Both the position numbers and the translations under genes were made by a program. The notes beneath the pieces are model-generated. The model worked only from the letters and a program-made list of their open reading frames with translations. It had not been told where the DNA came from and did not search any database. 64,000 nucleotides of DNA, from positions 310,001 to 374,000 of the forward strand of contig NW_025064892.1 in the NCBI RefSeq assembly GCF_019112545.1, given 5' to 3'. Below, one piece after another: positions 23,101-34,915 of this stretch. The stretch comes from Guyanagaster necrorhizus (Eukaryota; Basidiomycota; Agaricomycetes; Agaricales; Physalacriaceae). Numbering within the stretch: position 1 is the stretch's first letter; every line of letters begins with the position of its first letter.

Positions 23101-23569
23101 TTCAATATTCAGGAAAAATACGACAAAACAGACGTGTCCGCTCGGCAGAGTACAATGTATACTGCTCGCTGCCACCATTCTGGCCGCCGGTGCTCCATGG
23201 GTTCGGCGTATATGCGCCTTCTTCGCTCATTCTTGCCGATCGTATGGTACGTGGGGCGTGAATGGCAAAGCGGTCATCACCATTCATCGTGGGTTGAGGA
23301 TATTGCTGTGATGGAGCAATCGATTCGTTTGCTTTTCTGCTGTCGACAGAAGATGGAGAGCCCCACTCTCCTCTGGGAGAGTTGTACGGGGCGGGTACGT
23401 GTCCAAAGTAAACCTGTTGAATGTGTGGGTGACGCGACCCGACCGGTGGATAGTGGTGTTGCAGATCAGTTGCGGGGTAAGCAGAGGCGCCTTCATGCGG
23501 GGGATTCAGTAGTTGTCGGATATCGGTCTTTCGATGGGGATCCTGGATAGCGATTTCTATTGCCTCCAT
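20186..23569 (-). CDS. KDM3-type JmjC-domain protein, putative histone H3K9 demethylase
   Basis: Predicted 973-aa nuclear protein in nine exons (23163-23569, 22659-23050, 22542-22607, 22425-22487, 22059-22369, 21902-22010, 20868-21848, 20442-20818, 20186-20401), all phases closing. The first ~270 residues are Pro/Gln/Ser-rich, ending in a basic KKQKKQR patch. A Cys-rich zinc finger, [20 protein letters not shown] then CADCF, sits at about 449-475, as in KDM3/JHDM2 enzymes. The JmjC domain is C-terminal: the iron ligands His799 and Asp801 lie in [16 protein letters not shown] and His894 in [10 protein letters not shown], followed by [20 protein letters not shown]. All three metal ligands are present, so 2-oxoglutarate-dependent activity is plausible. 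The 112-bp first intron is the least certain part; the eighth is only 40 bp. Confidence 0.87.
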
Positions 23570-24826
23570 GGTAGGCAACGAAAGAAATGTAGGGTATACG
23601 GGCAGCGCCCACGAAGAAATAAGGCAAGGCAAAATACGAGTTCAACATGAAATTCCGTTCCTCCAGAAATCGGACGCGGAGGTAGTCGGAGCTTAAAAGA
23701 TGCCGTCATGCCGCACTCTATCGTACAAAAAGTCCAATGTTTCTTTTTTGAGACTATCACACTTTTAATGTTTCTCTCCCCATTAAGGAAACGCCTCTGG
23801 TATTCACTGTTGGAGGATGCCGGCCACAGAAGCACAGTTCTTTCCCACTAGTCTCGTATGGTACAGAAATTTCTATAGTAGTCTCAATGTGGGAAATTTC
23901 TCTCTTCATTTGGCCGGAAGTATTTATCTGATAGATCGGTTCCTAGATAATAGATTTCCACAGAAGTTTTTTCCACTCTCCCTCCCCTGGCTAGACCTTG
24001 CACTGGAGTATTGACCCTTCAGGCATGCTTTTAGCGCAGGCTCGCGGGTAGCGACAGGGTTGATGTGACGCTCTGTGAGAACCGCTTGAGCATTTCGACC
24101 CAGTCTGCTTCCACAGAAGTCTTCGAAGCCCTGGCAGACGCCATTCGAAGTCTTCGAGCGCAGTTTCTGTGACTTTGCACATTGGCAGCGAATTTGGCGC
24201 CACACGTGCAACCCCATCGCACCCCTCACACCCCATGCTTGAACGATATCTCTGTGTATGAATATGCGCTAAGTGATACAGAAAACACGGAAAAGTCCCC
24301 ATATGAAAGAAAAACCAATGATAAAACCACAAACCCCAAGATTGCCCTCTTGCGTTATATCGTCGAAAACCAAAAAGACCACTACATCGATTAAGGAATG
24401 GTCAAGGACGTGTCGGAACCAGACCAGACGTGAGAAAAAAAAAAGTCACGAATACTTGCGAATGTACTCGGCAACCTTCAGATAAATGGGACAGATGAAC
24501 GGCAATCCCACCCATACCATAAGCCCAAAAGTTGCCCAAAGTTGTCATCGAGGAGACGAATGCGGAAAGCCGCGTTTTGTTCCTCCTTCACAGGAGGGTC
24601 ACTCTTTCCAGAGTGTGAGATCCCTAATGAACCATTGCCTTTTTACAACCCTACCTATCAGCGACTGATGTCAAAGGCACCCAAAACAGAAAACATACTA
24701 TGGATTCCACCGGAACTACCGTTCACAGAACCGTCCACAAGCGGGGGTCTACAAATTGTTAATTGTTGACATTGAGGTGAAGCCGCGACTGTATTAGCAT
24801 AACAGAAACGAAGGGTCGGATTACGA
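23570..24826. other. Intergenic region upstream of the JmjC gene
   Basis: About 1.25 kb that should include the JmjC promoter and the SSK1 3' UTR. Scattered short open stretches occur on both strands. The only one that caught my eye is a hydrophobic 32-codon minus-strand reading frame at 24446-24544, discussed under findings. No complete gene could be assembled. Confidence 0.45.
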
Positions 24827-27800
24827 CTAACCGTTCACGGCATTGCTATCGCTCCCGTTAGGAGGCTGGTGACTAGACAACAGTGGAGAAGAATCTGCGC
24901 CAGAGATGAATGCTTCTACTCCAGAATGATGATGGAACGTTGTTGAGGAAGGCCCGGTAGCAGAGGTTATAGAGCTGCTCAAGGCCGAAGGAACATCTGA
25001 CATCGGCTGGGTGGGGGGTGGTGGAGGATGGGGGGCCGTCGATACTCTTCTGGCGGAAGGTTGACCCGGCGAGGGTGTCCTTCGATGTTCAGGTACGGCC
25101 AACCGTTCTGCTACTGATCGAGCTTGCTCCGCCTGAGAGCTGCGAAAATCAGGCTCAGCCCATCGTTGCAATGCTTTGATTGAGCCCCATTCGATGACCT
25201 TGTTGTTCAGCCAAACTGTGGTGACCGGCTTTACTAAGAAGTCGTTACAACCGGCAGCTAACGCATCTACACGATCCCGTTCCATCGAACCGGCGGTAAG
25301 TGCGACAATGATAACACTGGAAGGATACGGCGTTGTCGCGGGAGTTTCTGTTGGTGTTTGGGCTAGCGGTGTCATATCGTCGCCACTGGGACCATGTAAA
25401 CAACCATGGATGGCCCTCCATTTTTCTTCTCTGCGGATCTGTTTAGTTGCCTGGATGCCATCCATGATGGGCATTTGTATATCCATCTAGCGCGAAAGGA
25501 TTAAGCAAATGAGTTTTAAGAACACCGAACAGACAAACCAATATAAGATGAAATTCCCCTGTACGCCATTTCTCAACCGCCGCCTGACCGTCAGATACAG
25601 CATCATATTTGACCTTCATCTTTTTAAGATTCCTGGCAATGAACCGCTGGTTTATGGGATTATCTAGACAAAAGATACATCACAAAAAGTGCGAAGACGA
25701 TCGATAAATGCAAGGTACCATCGACAATGAGAACCTTGATGGGCGGTACAACATTGTTGTCAGGCGGTATCGTCGCAGCTGGTGGCATGCTGTCCAAAGA
25801 ACGGCTGATGCTGTATTTTCGTGGAGGACGAAATGTCGGAGATCCGGGTGATTTACGAGAGCTGACTACTGGTAAGGCAGATAGTTGCTCTGGGGTCGCC
25901 TGTAAAATATTCAAGGACGTTACTTCAGGAAGCGTTTGACCAACTTCCAGCTTGGAAAACAAAGACAACCTCGAAGCCGCATTCGGAGTTGACGGTTTCG
26001 AACCTTTGGGACTGAAATAGAGGCCCTCGGATTCACCATTAGACCGTTCAATGACGACGCCACCCGAATATGTCGTCCCACACCTGACAACAGGAAAGTA
26101 TTCGCCAGTCGACCTAACCAATGGCGAAGAGGAAATGTCCTTCGAGGACCTTATTGATCGCTCAGAATTTGACCGTGATCCAGATGGCCTGGTTGGCCCG
26201 GGCAGCGAAGCACTAGGCAAAGGAGTGTGAACCAAAGGACCGTTCGCCACAGCTACACCAGGCGTATTTGGTGATGTTGCTATCGGCGTGAAAGAGGGGT
26301 CCACAACAGGCTTGGTGATGACGGTGTGCAAAGCTGTTAAGAAACGGCGAGGACCTGCGGGTTTGGGCACCACGATAATCTCAGGAACGGGTGAGAAGGG
26401 GGAAAGGGTGGACTGAATCAGCTCTCGAACTAGTTTAAAATTTCCAAGGCTGGTGAAGTGTACTATTACCACCGGAGATGAGGAGATCGAGCCAGTGACG
26501 TTATGGCCACGGGTTATAGGGTTGGATGATGCGGGTCGACGATGGGATAGGGAAGGGCGCTTTGGGGGATTCAAAGGATACTGCTCATCTCGAAAAACCA
26601 GAAGTCGCGACTTGAGAACCTCAACGTCATCATCTATGAATATGAAAGAAAGTGGAGAGGATAGACCGTTCGGTGTCAACGAGTCAGCAGCTGCGCTCGG
26701 CGAAGCCTCCGCACCACCGTCCGCGGCATGGCTGACGTCCATCCCCCATTCAGTCAAATAACTCGTTAAGTAGTGAGCAAAGTAACCTTTAACGTTCGCA
26801 TATAGGATGGCTTTTTTCGCTCTGAGTGTCTCGGCGAAGGCAGACAACTGCGCCAGGGTTGGTTCACCAGAGGGAAGAGGGCGGTCAGCCAGACCATGAA
26901 CGACAATGGAAGCAGGGTCGGGAGCGGGCGGCGAACTCTGCCAAGCTTTGAACGAGAATTCCCAAGCCCAGTCTTCCGAACTCGAAAGTGGAACCGTTTG
27001 ATTAGGAAGGGTCCGATTGGGAATGGTCCGATTGAAGGACGCTCCGACTTTGCTCAACAGTCGTTCGAGAAGGGTCGTTGAGAAATCAGGGGATGGTCGA
27101 GGGGTTACGGCACTATCACCGTGTAATGGATCCAGGGGAGCAAATTTGTGCATGATGCTTATCTTGCATCGCAATGGGCCGTCCGAATCCTCGGGTGTCG
27201 TAAGGACATCGACGGAGTATCGTGGATCGACAGTCGGAGGCTTGGTAACACCTGAGACAACATACAGCCCTAGCTCAACAGTGTCGCCAGCCTTCCCTGT
27301 GGCCAAGACCTGGCGAACGATCTAACGATAAGGTTAGCAAAGGTAGAAACTGTAGTAAGAGGATTGCCGTACGTGAGTTAGAACGTAGGAAAGGCCACTC
27401 TCGTTTCCTTTCACGTATACGTGCTTGAAACCCACGTCTCCATGAAAAATGACTAGTTCCGTTCCTACCTGTGCCGCCGCACCTCCTAGAGCATCACCGA
27501 CACTTTGCAACAGCTCTCCTACATCAAACGTAGTCTCGCTGCCCAAAGTCAGAAATGGGAGAACATCTCCGGCACCCCGAAGATTCGATGTCTGAGAAAA
27601 GATGCTCGCCATATTCGCTGAGATGAAATTCAGGTTCCGCATAGCAGTGAACATGGAAGAGAGAGATGGTGTTGGAACTGCGACAGAACAGCTTGAAAAC
27701 TGCTCTTTGGATGGGTCTAACACCTGCGACGGCGAAATTTGAAGCATTGTCTGAATGACTGTCTGCACCATATCTGCTAGCTCCAATGATAATTCTTGAA

Positions 27801-28209
27801 AATGAGCGAGTTCTGGTGGCAAAGTATTTGCTCGCAACGGTTGTGGCGATCCAGGCACGGTACGATGGGGATGCTGGAGATCCCCAAGCTGCGACGGCGA
27901 CGGCATGGTCAGAGCGTGCAGCAGACGAGGTTGGGCCGACGACAAGTTCAAAACCGATGTGGACTTTGAAAACGGACGATGAGGGAGAGTCGACAGGTCC
28001 TCGGTGACGTCCAGTTTCTCAACCTGCTCTTTCTCCCATCCATATTCTTCATCCAACTGGGAGGTCCGCCCGGGAATAGGGATGGGACTGTCGGGGCCAT
28101 TGAAGTCAAAGTCGGCTGGTAAGATGGGTAAGTCCGAGATGCTTGCATCCTGGATGAGGGTCGGTCCATTGCCGTTGACGCGAAATGCAGCTAACCCGTT
28201 CGCGGACAT
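24827..28209 (-). CDS. SSK1: Two-component response regulator of the HOG stress pathway (Ssk1-type)
   Basis: Predicted 1074-aa protein in four exons (27373-28209, 25719-27321, 25539-25663, 24827-25486). Ssk1 receives phosphate from the histidine-kinase/Ypd1 relay; when unphosphorylated it activates the MAP-kinase kinase kinase above Hog1. The receiver domain is C-terminal: VLIVDDNPINQRFIARNLKK begins at about 808, the phosphoacceptor is Asp857 in LMDIQMPIMDG, then VIIVALTAGS and Lys941 in NDFLVKP. VDDN and LMDIQMP are each rebuilt across an intron, which supports the splicing. The ~800 residues before it are Ser/Pro-rich with a few conserved-looking hydrophobic blocks, normal for fungal Ssk1. 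The tail after the receiver is Pro/Ser-rich. The start at 28209 is the first in-frame ATG. Confidence 0.92.
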
Positions 28210-28581
28210 GGCCAGTGCGACGGTGGCCTGCGCCGACGACGAGGCTACGGAAGAAAGATTGCAATGGTAATGGTGGTACGAAGGAAGGAGATCAGCCGCC
28301 TTGTATAGGGTACCGGCAGACGGCGATGGCAGGCGACGGTGGTAATGAGTAGAATGTGGGCCAAGACCAGCCCTACCGCCAGGGACTTACCATTTCGGTC
28401 GTAAGCACGAGTTTCTAAGGCGCCTAAATGGCAATTCTACCAGTTTAGCTTCACCAAACACAGAAGTGAGAAAGGCTGTTTGATTTCAATCATCAACAAG
28501 TACAAATTAATAGAACAGACTGCGACAACAAGAAACCGTATTGTTTTTATCCTTCCAGGACCATATAATCAATAACTAAAT
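28210..28581. other. Short intergenic region, SSK1 promoter
   Basis: The 372 bp between the ARS2 stop and the SSK1 start, both on the minus strand, must serve as ARS2 3' UTR and SSK1 promoter. No further signal is recognised. Confidence 0.5.
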
Positions 28582-31500
28582 CTAATACGATAATTCCACA
28601 TCGCCCTACAATAAAAGCTATCACGAATCGATCCAAGGACGATAAACGATCACGTACCTCTGCAACCAGATCCATGTCATGATAGCTGACCCTCTTGCCA
28701 GCTGCGGCTCGGGGGTCCTCTTTCGCATCAGGAGGTGGTGGTGGTGGTGGCCCAGTCGCTGGCGCAGCACCACCCCTCCCTACCCTTCGAACGTTACCAC
28801 TGCTAAGGGCAGTATCCAATGCAGACATAGGTTTAGGCGGGAGACCGGCACCAGCTGGAATGACAGATCCCTCCGTGGTCATTAGATTGCTCCCAATACG
28901 GTCACTAAGCCGACGTCCAGTAGAGTCATCACGGCGCTGCGGCGGAAAAGGGTACATTCCAGGTGCAGGATAGAATAAGTCTGGTCCACCTCCCCAATTT
29001 CCAGGGGGAGGCCCTTGATAGTACTGATTACCGCCACCATGTAAAGGGCCCTGTATGCCGAACGCCTGCGGAGGTGCCATCTGGTTAGTATGACCCATCT
29101 GGATCGGTGGGTGGGAAAAGGGCTGGATATGGTAAGGATCCAGGATGAAGTTGTTGAAGTAGGGCACCTATCGAGCAGAGGTAGTCATGAATTTGAGCGC
29201 CAACGGAAATGACAGCACCACTTACATCCTCGACTTCCTTAATTGATTCTGGATGCTTATTGGCAATGTGTTTCTCAACAAAAGGCGTAGCCTTGAATAA
29301 CTTTAGGCACATCCTGCACCGAAACTTGCCTTCATCTTCTTGCTTGATGAAGGGATCGACGGCCCGGGCCAACACCCTACAACGTCTCAGGAGAATTTTC
29401 ATCAGAGCGGACTACAACTTACTCGTCGTAGTTCTTTCCGCCATATTCACGAAGGTCGACACCATCCCGGTTAATGAGAAGTGCGATTTTGGAATCCAAC
29501 CAGTCCAACCAGCGCTCGTCTAAAAATGGACAACTATTTTTAAAAACTATACTTTGCAAGGCAGATACGGCCGTGCTCACCATTACGCTTCCATCGGTCG
29601 TCTTTCTTGGTCTTCGCCTTTTTCTCATCTTGTCCGACTTTACCAAATGACTCATCCTCTTGCATCTTAGATTCCTTCTCTGCTTTTTCCGCTTCTACTG
29701 CCTTCACCATCTCCTCAAAATGCCCGCTTGATAAAGGCTTCCTTACGTGCTTGACACACTTACGATGCAATGCCTCAAGATGATCGCTAACAATGCAACA
29801 GTAGTAGCAAGTGTGGAATGCTGCTCGGAGATACTCAATATAAAGATCCAACGAAACTTGGGTCTGACGGACAAAGTTGAGCGCATAGAGTTATGACTAC
29901 GGAATTTCACCTACCTTCTCTGCAGCCCAAAGCACCTCGTCATTTGAATCAATGACATTTTGCTCACGTATATCGGACATGATTTTTTCAATGCGCCGCT
30001 CAACTGCATCACTACCTCTTTCCATGGGCTCGTCTTCGTCATCATCCGTAGGATCTTGAGCTGCATCCCCTGCACCCGCTTGATCTTGGGTTGCTGAGTC
30101 ACCGTCAACTTTCAAAGTATCCTCGAGCTTAATCTTCATGTGGCGTAGCTTATAAGCTTCCTCCTCCAGAATGGTAGCCAAGGTTTTTGCGTTATTAAGG
30201 TCCTTTTCAAGTCTATCAGGTCTGCTAGCGATTTCGGGTGCATATCGAACACGATTCATAAACGGCCGCATGTTGTGCGTAACATGTAACTTGAAACCTT
30301 CGATCTATGAGGAATACATACAGTAAGAACGCGTCTCAAAGCTGCTCAACTGAAACATACCTTTCTCTCCGACAGTTCATTCATGGCTAAGATCATATCG
30401 GCATCTTCATGGAAACGAACCCAGCCAGCACGATAATAGTTGCGTTTCTGCATAGGATCACCCAAGGCAAGATAGACAAAACCTGGAATTTTACGACAAG
30501 CCTATACGGACACGTCAGATCATTCTAAAGCGTTTGAAGTCAGAATAGCTTATACTTCTTCAAGTTTAATGCGTCCAATATCCGGTGGAATAGTCCGTAT
30601 CATGATCTGGTTGCCCTCAGGAGCTACGGCAATCTCTTCACCACGATCCCAGTCTCGCTTGTTCGATCGCTTGTTGTCAGATCTGTCATTGAAAGCGAGA
30701 TCGATGTCCAGGACAGGGTCAAAGTCAACATCGGCATTGAACTGCAATTCGTTGTCGCCGTCAACCTTGCTCTCAGATGCACTATTTGAATCCTTGGGTT
30801 CTCCGTTGGCCGGGACATCCTTCACCGGTGACTTGGGCTCATTCTCATTGAGATCAGGGTCGAACTTTCCCGATTCCAATTCATGTAAGAATGTCACAAG
30901 ACGACCTCGCCAGCCCTCTTTCCTAATCCTGGCACGCAGCTTCTGATACGCAGGAGACGGGTCATACTTCTCAGCAAACCATGGCGAATTCCTGTGGTGT
31001 TCGAACATCGTCTTCAACTAGAGAAGGGAGTATTTAGATACGGTACACAAGAGAGGAATCAGGCTACAAGACTAACTTGATTTGACGCAAAATCCTTTTT
31101 ATATTGTTCCCAATGACTTTTGATGCCGTTTCGAGGTTTCGAACCATCACCGGCTTCTTGCTCAGCAGCTTTGTCGGCGTTGTCTTCGTCGATGGCCTTT
31201 TGGGGGAAAAAGAACCGAAACCAGTCAGCATATTGCTTTAACGATGCCGGATAATCAAAGGTATGAGGATCCGGAGGGGCTCGTCTGGCCGCGTGGCCGC
31301 GTCTCGGGGGAGAGTGCCCACGAAAGTAAGGATCTGTGGAAGGCAAAATCAAAGTTAAAAAAAAAAAAAAGAAGAAATAAGAAAGTTGGATCAAACCATA
31401 GTCATCGCCGTATCTAGGACGAGGGTCATATCTGTCCCGTTCGTACGGAGACATAGATCGTCGCCGTTTCCTGCTGCCTGTTGCAAAGGTTGAGTAAGAA

Positions 31501-31734
31501 TAAAGGGTGAATAAGCGAGCACTAACTTCCGTCCGGCGGTGGACTGCGACCCCTTCCGCGACGACCATAGTCGTACGATCCGACCCTATTGAACCCCAAC
31601 ACTTGATCCCTCTCGTCGGCGTTCCAAATGTCTAGGTCGTCCAACCGCTGCTGTTCGGTCTGGTAGTCGCTGCGACCCGGCGAACGGGAACGAGAACGAC
31701 GGGGCGGAGGAGGGTACGAAGAAGGCCAGGACAT
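28582..31734 (-). CDS. Ars2/Serrate zinc-finger protein (nuclear RNA processing)
   Basis: Predicted 867-aa protein in eleven exons (31527-31734, 31397-31477, 31077-31333, 30556-31017, 30361-30501, 29915-30304, 29581-29863, 29423-29519, 29226-29376, 28658-29167, 28582-28605). Ars2 binds the nuclear cap-binding complex and directs capped transcripts to processing or decay; in plants and animals it also serves small-RNA pathways. Visible features: an Arg/Ser/Pro-rich start; the Serrate N-terminal domain (DWFRFFFPQKAIDEDNADKA); an RRM-like middle with IMIRTIPPDIGRIKLEEACR; a helical DERWLDWLDSKIALLIN; and one C2H2 finger, CRMC (660-663) with His676 and His681, in the typical FRCRMCLKLFKATPFVEKHI setting. 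The tail is Gly/Pro-rich and ends in a 7-codon exon, GDVELSY. Family call strong. Confidence 0.93.
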
Positions 31735-32064
31735 CTTTCAAAGGAAAAGAACTGAGAGAGAAACAGAGACGAGAAGACGGCTGATCAGAGCCTGCGACGA
31801 AGAGAGGTCGAGCATAGTGAAGCACAGACCTCTTGGGATCACGTTCACAAGGTGGCAAGGCTGGCGTCACTCTTGAGCTCAACCGTGCTGAACCGCGCTC
31901 ACTTGTGTCCGCAATGGAGCCTACGACGACGAATCGTTCAATCCCTTTACACATTTTAAATCGGAGTTTAAAATAAGGGTCTGTGCGCAGAAATTAGTTA
32001 TTTATTTAATTCATAAGGGAGTCGGCAATGGGCGATCCACATCCATCCAGGAAACCAAGATAAA
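31735..32064. other. Intergenic region, ARS2 promoter
   Basis: The 330 bp between the ESF2 stop and the ARS2 start on the same strand. Open stretches overlapping it are shadows. It presumably carries the ARS2 promoter; no specific site is recognised. Confidence 0.5.
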
Positions 32065-33002
32065 TCAAAATATACTATCTAATACCTTGTCCATATCTTC
32101 TGATTTTTCACTCAGTTTCGTCTTTTTCCGCTGTTCAGTCGAACCCTCTGCAGTTCGTTTGCGAGGTCTCTCCTTCAACTGCAGCTCTTCCCCCTTTTCC
32201 CTCTTCTTTTCCGCACGTTTGTTTAAGACACGGGCAAGCTCTACATTCTTCAAGTAATCCTGCTGCTCTGCCCGAGACTGAGACAACTCTACGCGCAGTT
32301 TTGCTGTATGCAGCGCAGCTTCGTGAGCTAATACAGAACTTAGGCGAGTCGAACAATAAACGCTGGTACAAGAGACATACCGACTTGCTCCGTGAGCATG
32401 TTCCATTTGAATTTAGGCAAGTACTTCATCGTCCAGATGTCATCTCTCCACCTCGTACCCTTCTTGCCTCCAATAGTCTGGGCATTGAGCATTTCAGCGA
32501 CACTACGGGCGACCTTTTTATCCTTAAATTCAACCCATCCTTCCGTGTAATGTGGCTTCTTGGTAGATGTGTATTTCCGTCGCAAGTAAGCCCTCCTGGG
32601 ATCTGTTGCAGGTCAGCTAGTGTTGACGTTGAGAAGAAACGACGGACCTTCTTGTTGGAGGTAAACACGACCTACTTCACCGTAGGCACTCATAAGATGT
32701 CTGACTTTCGTTGGCCGCATTCCAGGGGGTATACGAGATATATAGATAACCCCAGCACGGTCCTGCGCCGCCTTGAAAGCAGCTAGAGCCTCCGGGGTCA
32801 ATGGCTTGACCACTTTTGGTCCAGAAAGACCATCCGGATCCATGCCCTCTTCGAGATCTTGATTACCATCGGCACCTTCCTCGTTCTCATCGTCAGAGGT
32901 CCCTTCCTCCTGCAATGCTTCTCTCTCTCGTTCAGGGTCTGAGTTGGACCCAGAGGCCAGAGGGATCCAGCTAGTAGTCGCAGCTATGGTTGTATGAGCC
33001 AT
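32065..33002 (-). CDS. ESF2: Pre-rRNA processing protein Esf2/ABT1
   Basis: Predicted 279-aa nucleolar RNA-binding protein in three exons (32648-33002, 32381-32602, 32065-32327). Esf2 (ABT1 in animals) acts in early 18S rRNA maturation within the small-subunit processome and stimulates the helicase Dbp8. The N-terminal ~75 residues are acidic. An atypical RRM follows: [40 protein letters not shown], then [20 protein letters not shown] and [20 protein letters not shown]. All are diagnostic of the ABT1/ESF2 family. The C-terminal tail is highly basic ([18 protein letters not shown]). Length agrees with the family. Both introns (45 and 53 bp) close in phase. Confidence 0.94.
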
Positions 33003-33176
33003 TTCTATCCAATACGTAGGACACGTCCAACAAGGCTTGTAAGATGACAGACGTAAAACAGACTGAGAGGGGAGCTTGAATTTGAAATTCGGTTGTTGAC
33101 AGAAATTTCGTAATATACAACACTATACTACTTAACAGCGGTAAGAGAGGCAGCCAAATTTCCCACACCCCATATG

Positions 33177-34499
33177 TCACAGTAAATATACCACCTTCGC
33201 TGTATCCAACTCCTGACTCCCAATTTTTATATCCAGCCCACCAATCTTCATCTCCGTAAATCTATCATATTCTACCTGGCAGAACAAATCTTCAGCTTTC
33301 GCCGCAGATCCTATACTTTCCAATACCACGGACTTGAGGCGGTACTGGCGCGCCGTCCACCTGTTACAAATCATTTCTGTGAGACCCTTTCCAAACGGAC
33401 GGTCGGTAGAAGGATGCGAAACTCGCATGGTCAATTCCTTCAGGCGAGGAAGAAGGACCATATCACCCTGCCCGTTCCTCTCCGCCATATGCGATATGAA
33501 TTCGTTTTGAATCGGGCGATGATAGAAATCGAGTGTCAACGTCGCAAGATCAGGGATTGACTCAAGAAGGGGATAGATCCTGAGTGTAAACAGTTTGTCA
33601 GTAACTGTGAGATGTTGGAGGGGTGATTGAGATCCTGTCAACAAAACCCGCAGGTGGTCAGGGGCGTTTGGGTGGAATCCGTATATGCGGTCTGATTCAA
33701 CACGCATGACGAATGTATCCAGACTTGGTAGCTCCAAACCTGTCAGGAAACGAAGGTCGTCACTTTCAGATACTGAAAGCTCTCGGAGGGATGTTTGCCT
33801 GATCTTCTGGAGGGCAGAGATTGAAGGTCCGAATGTAGCGGCGCGAAAGGCATGGAGGGAGGACATGGTAGGCGCGTTCTGGAGAACATGGACATAGTCG
33901 TCTTCGGAGGTAGGTAAAGTGCCGCCACTTTCTCGGTCGTCGGTGAATGATATTATCTGAGCCCAAGGTAAAGGCGTACTCGCTCCATGGACACCTGAGA
34001 AAGTCACCTCCTTCAGGTGAGGTGCGATTGTGAAGACTTTCGTCAAAGACAGCGGAGCCGGACCCAGATTGTTCAACAAAAGTCGAGACAACACTGGTAT
34101 TCGCCCACGAAAAGAGAAATTATCAACGAAGTCGCCCGGAATCATGAAGCTGATGTCTTTCCAGCGATAAGAATGACTCTCCAACAAATAGAAGAGAATT
34201 CTGCCTATCTGCGAAGTCTCTGGGAGGTGAAATGTAACATTCAAGTCGTGGTGACCAGACCGGACGAGTGCGTTTTTGAGCATTGCGAAGGGGCTGTTGT
34301 TGGTCTGAGCATGTTTGTCCGAGTCACCAGAGCTGACAATCATGTCAGACCACAGGTGCGGAAACGACAGTGCCGCTGCCCTCCAAGCTCTGCACACCCG
34401 AGAAAAGACCCACAGGCCGGAGAATGAGTCCAGGACTGCATAGGGTGTCTCGTATTCGAATATTTCGGCGAGCAACTCCGGAGGTAGAATGACTGTCAT
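33177..34499 (-). CDS. F-box protein with leucine-rich C-terminal region
   Basis: Intact single-exon ORF of 440 aa starting at an ATG. The F-box is at the N-terminus: ILPPELLAEIFEY (4-16), then RVCRAWRAAALSFPHLW at about 34-50, the usual agaricomycete layout. The rest is an irregular leucine-rich solenoid (ELSVSESDDLRFLTGLELPS, PLLESIPDLATLTLDFYH). F-box proteins link substrates to the Skp1-Cul1 ubiquitin ligase; the target cannot be deduced. The gene lies 175 bp downstream of the ESF2 start. It differs from the pseudogenes at the left end, which have a longer segment before the F-box. An upstream coding exon cannot be excluded. Confidence 0.85.
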   Translation of the reverse strand: MTVILPPELLAEIFEYETPYAVLDSFSGLWVFSRVCRAWRAAALSFPHLWSDMIVSSGDSDKHAQTNNSPFAMLKNALVRSGHHDLNVTFHLPETSQIGRILFYLLESHSYRWKDISFMIPGDFVDNFSFRGRIPVLSRLLLNNLGPAPLSLTKVFTIAPHLKEVTFSGVHGASTPLPWAQIISFTDDRESGGTLPTSEDDYVHVLQNAPTMSSLHAFRAATFGPSISALQKIRQTSLRELSVSESDDLRFLTGLELPSLDTFVMRVESDRIYGFHPNAPDHLRVLLTGSQSPLQHLTVTDKLFTLRIYPLLESIPDLATLTLDFYHRPIQNEFISHMAERNGQGDMVLLPRLKELTMRVSHPSTDRPFGKGLTEMICNRWTARQYRLKSVVLESIGSAAKAEDLFCQVEYDRFTEMKIGGLDIKIGSQELDTAKVVYLL

Positions 34500-34915
34500 A
34501 TCCTACGCGATCTGAATTATCAGTACTTACACTGTCAGAAAGAAGTGAACCCTACTTACCGAAGAGAGAGATGATCCTGTGGATTGAATAGAGTCTATAC
34601 AAGGAGGTCAGTGAGTCAAATACAGATAGATGGTAGATAACGATTCTCTATGTCTCGCAAGCGACGTGGTGGTAGTAGACTGAGGTTGTCCGGCCCGTAC
34701 CCTCCCGAACCCGGATCCCGCGATCAAACAACAAGTGGACTGGCCTACCTAGAAGCGACTAGAACCGAACTTCGAAATTCGACCCAAAGTAGTTTGTACT
34801 CCATTAGAGCCTTCATAATACTAATGTACATCTGTCAATGTTAACCCTTGCTTTCTTTATGAAACTTAATATATAAATGCCACCTCAACATTTTCACTTG
34901 ACTTCCTCACACCTA
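34500..34915. other. Intergenic region, no gene seen
   Basis: The 416 bp between the F-box gene start and the ADE13 stop, both minus strand. A 64-codon plus-strand open stretch (34650-34844) is not convincing. No RNA gene is recognised. Confidence 0.5.

Noticed and set aside
24031..24222. Minus-strand stretch with CTCGAKF and a later His/Cys, suggestive of a zinc finger
   Set aside because: Spacing does not fit a C2H2 or other standard finger, and no exon chain could be built around it.
24542..24769. Plus-strand open stretch of about 70 codons
   Set aside because: It competes with the minus-strand micro-ORF and SSK1 3' UTR, lacks a family match, and has no supporting splice or promoter context.
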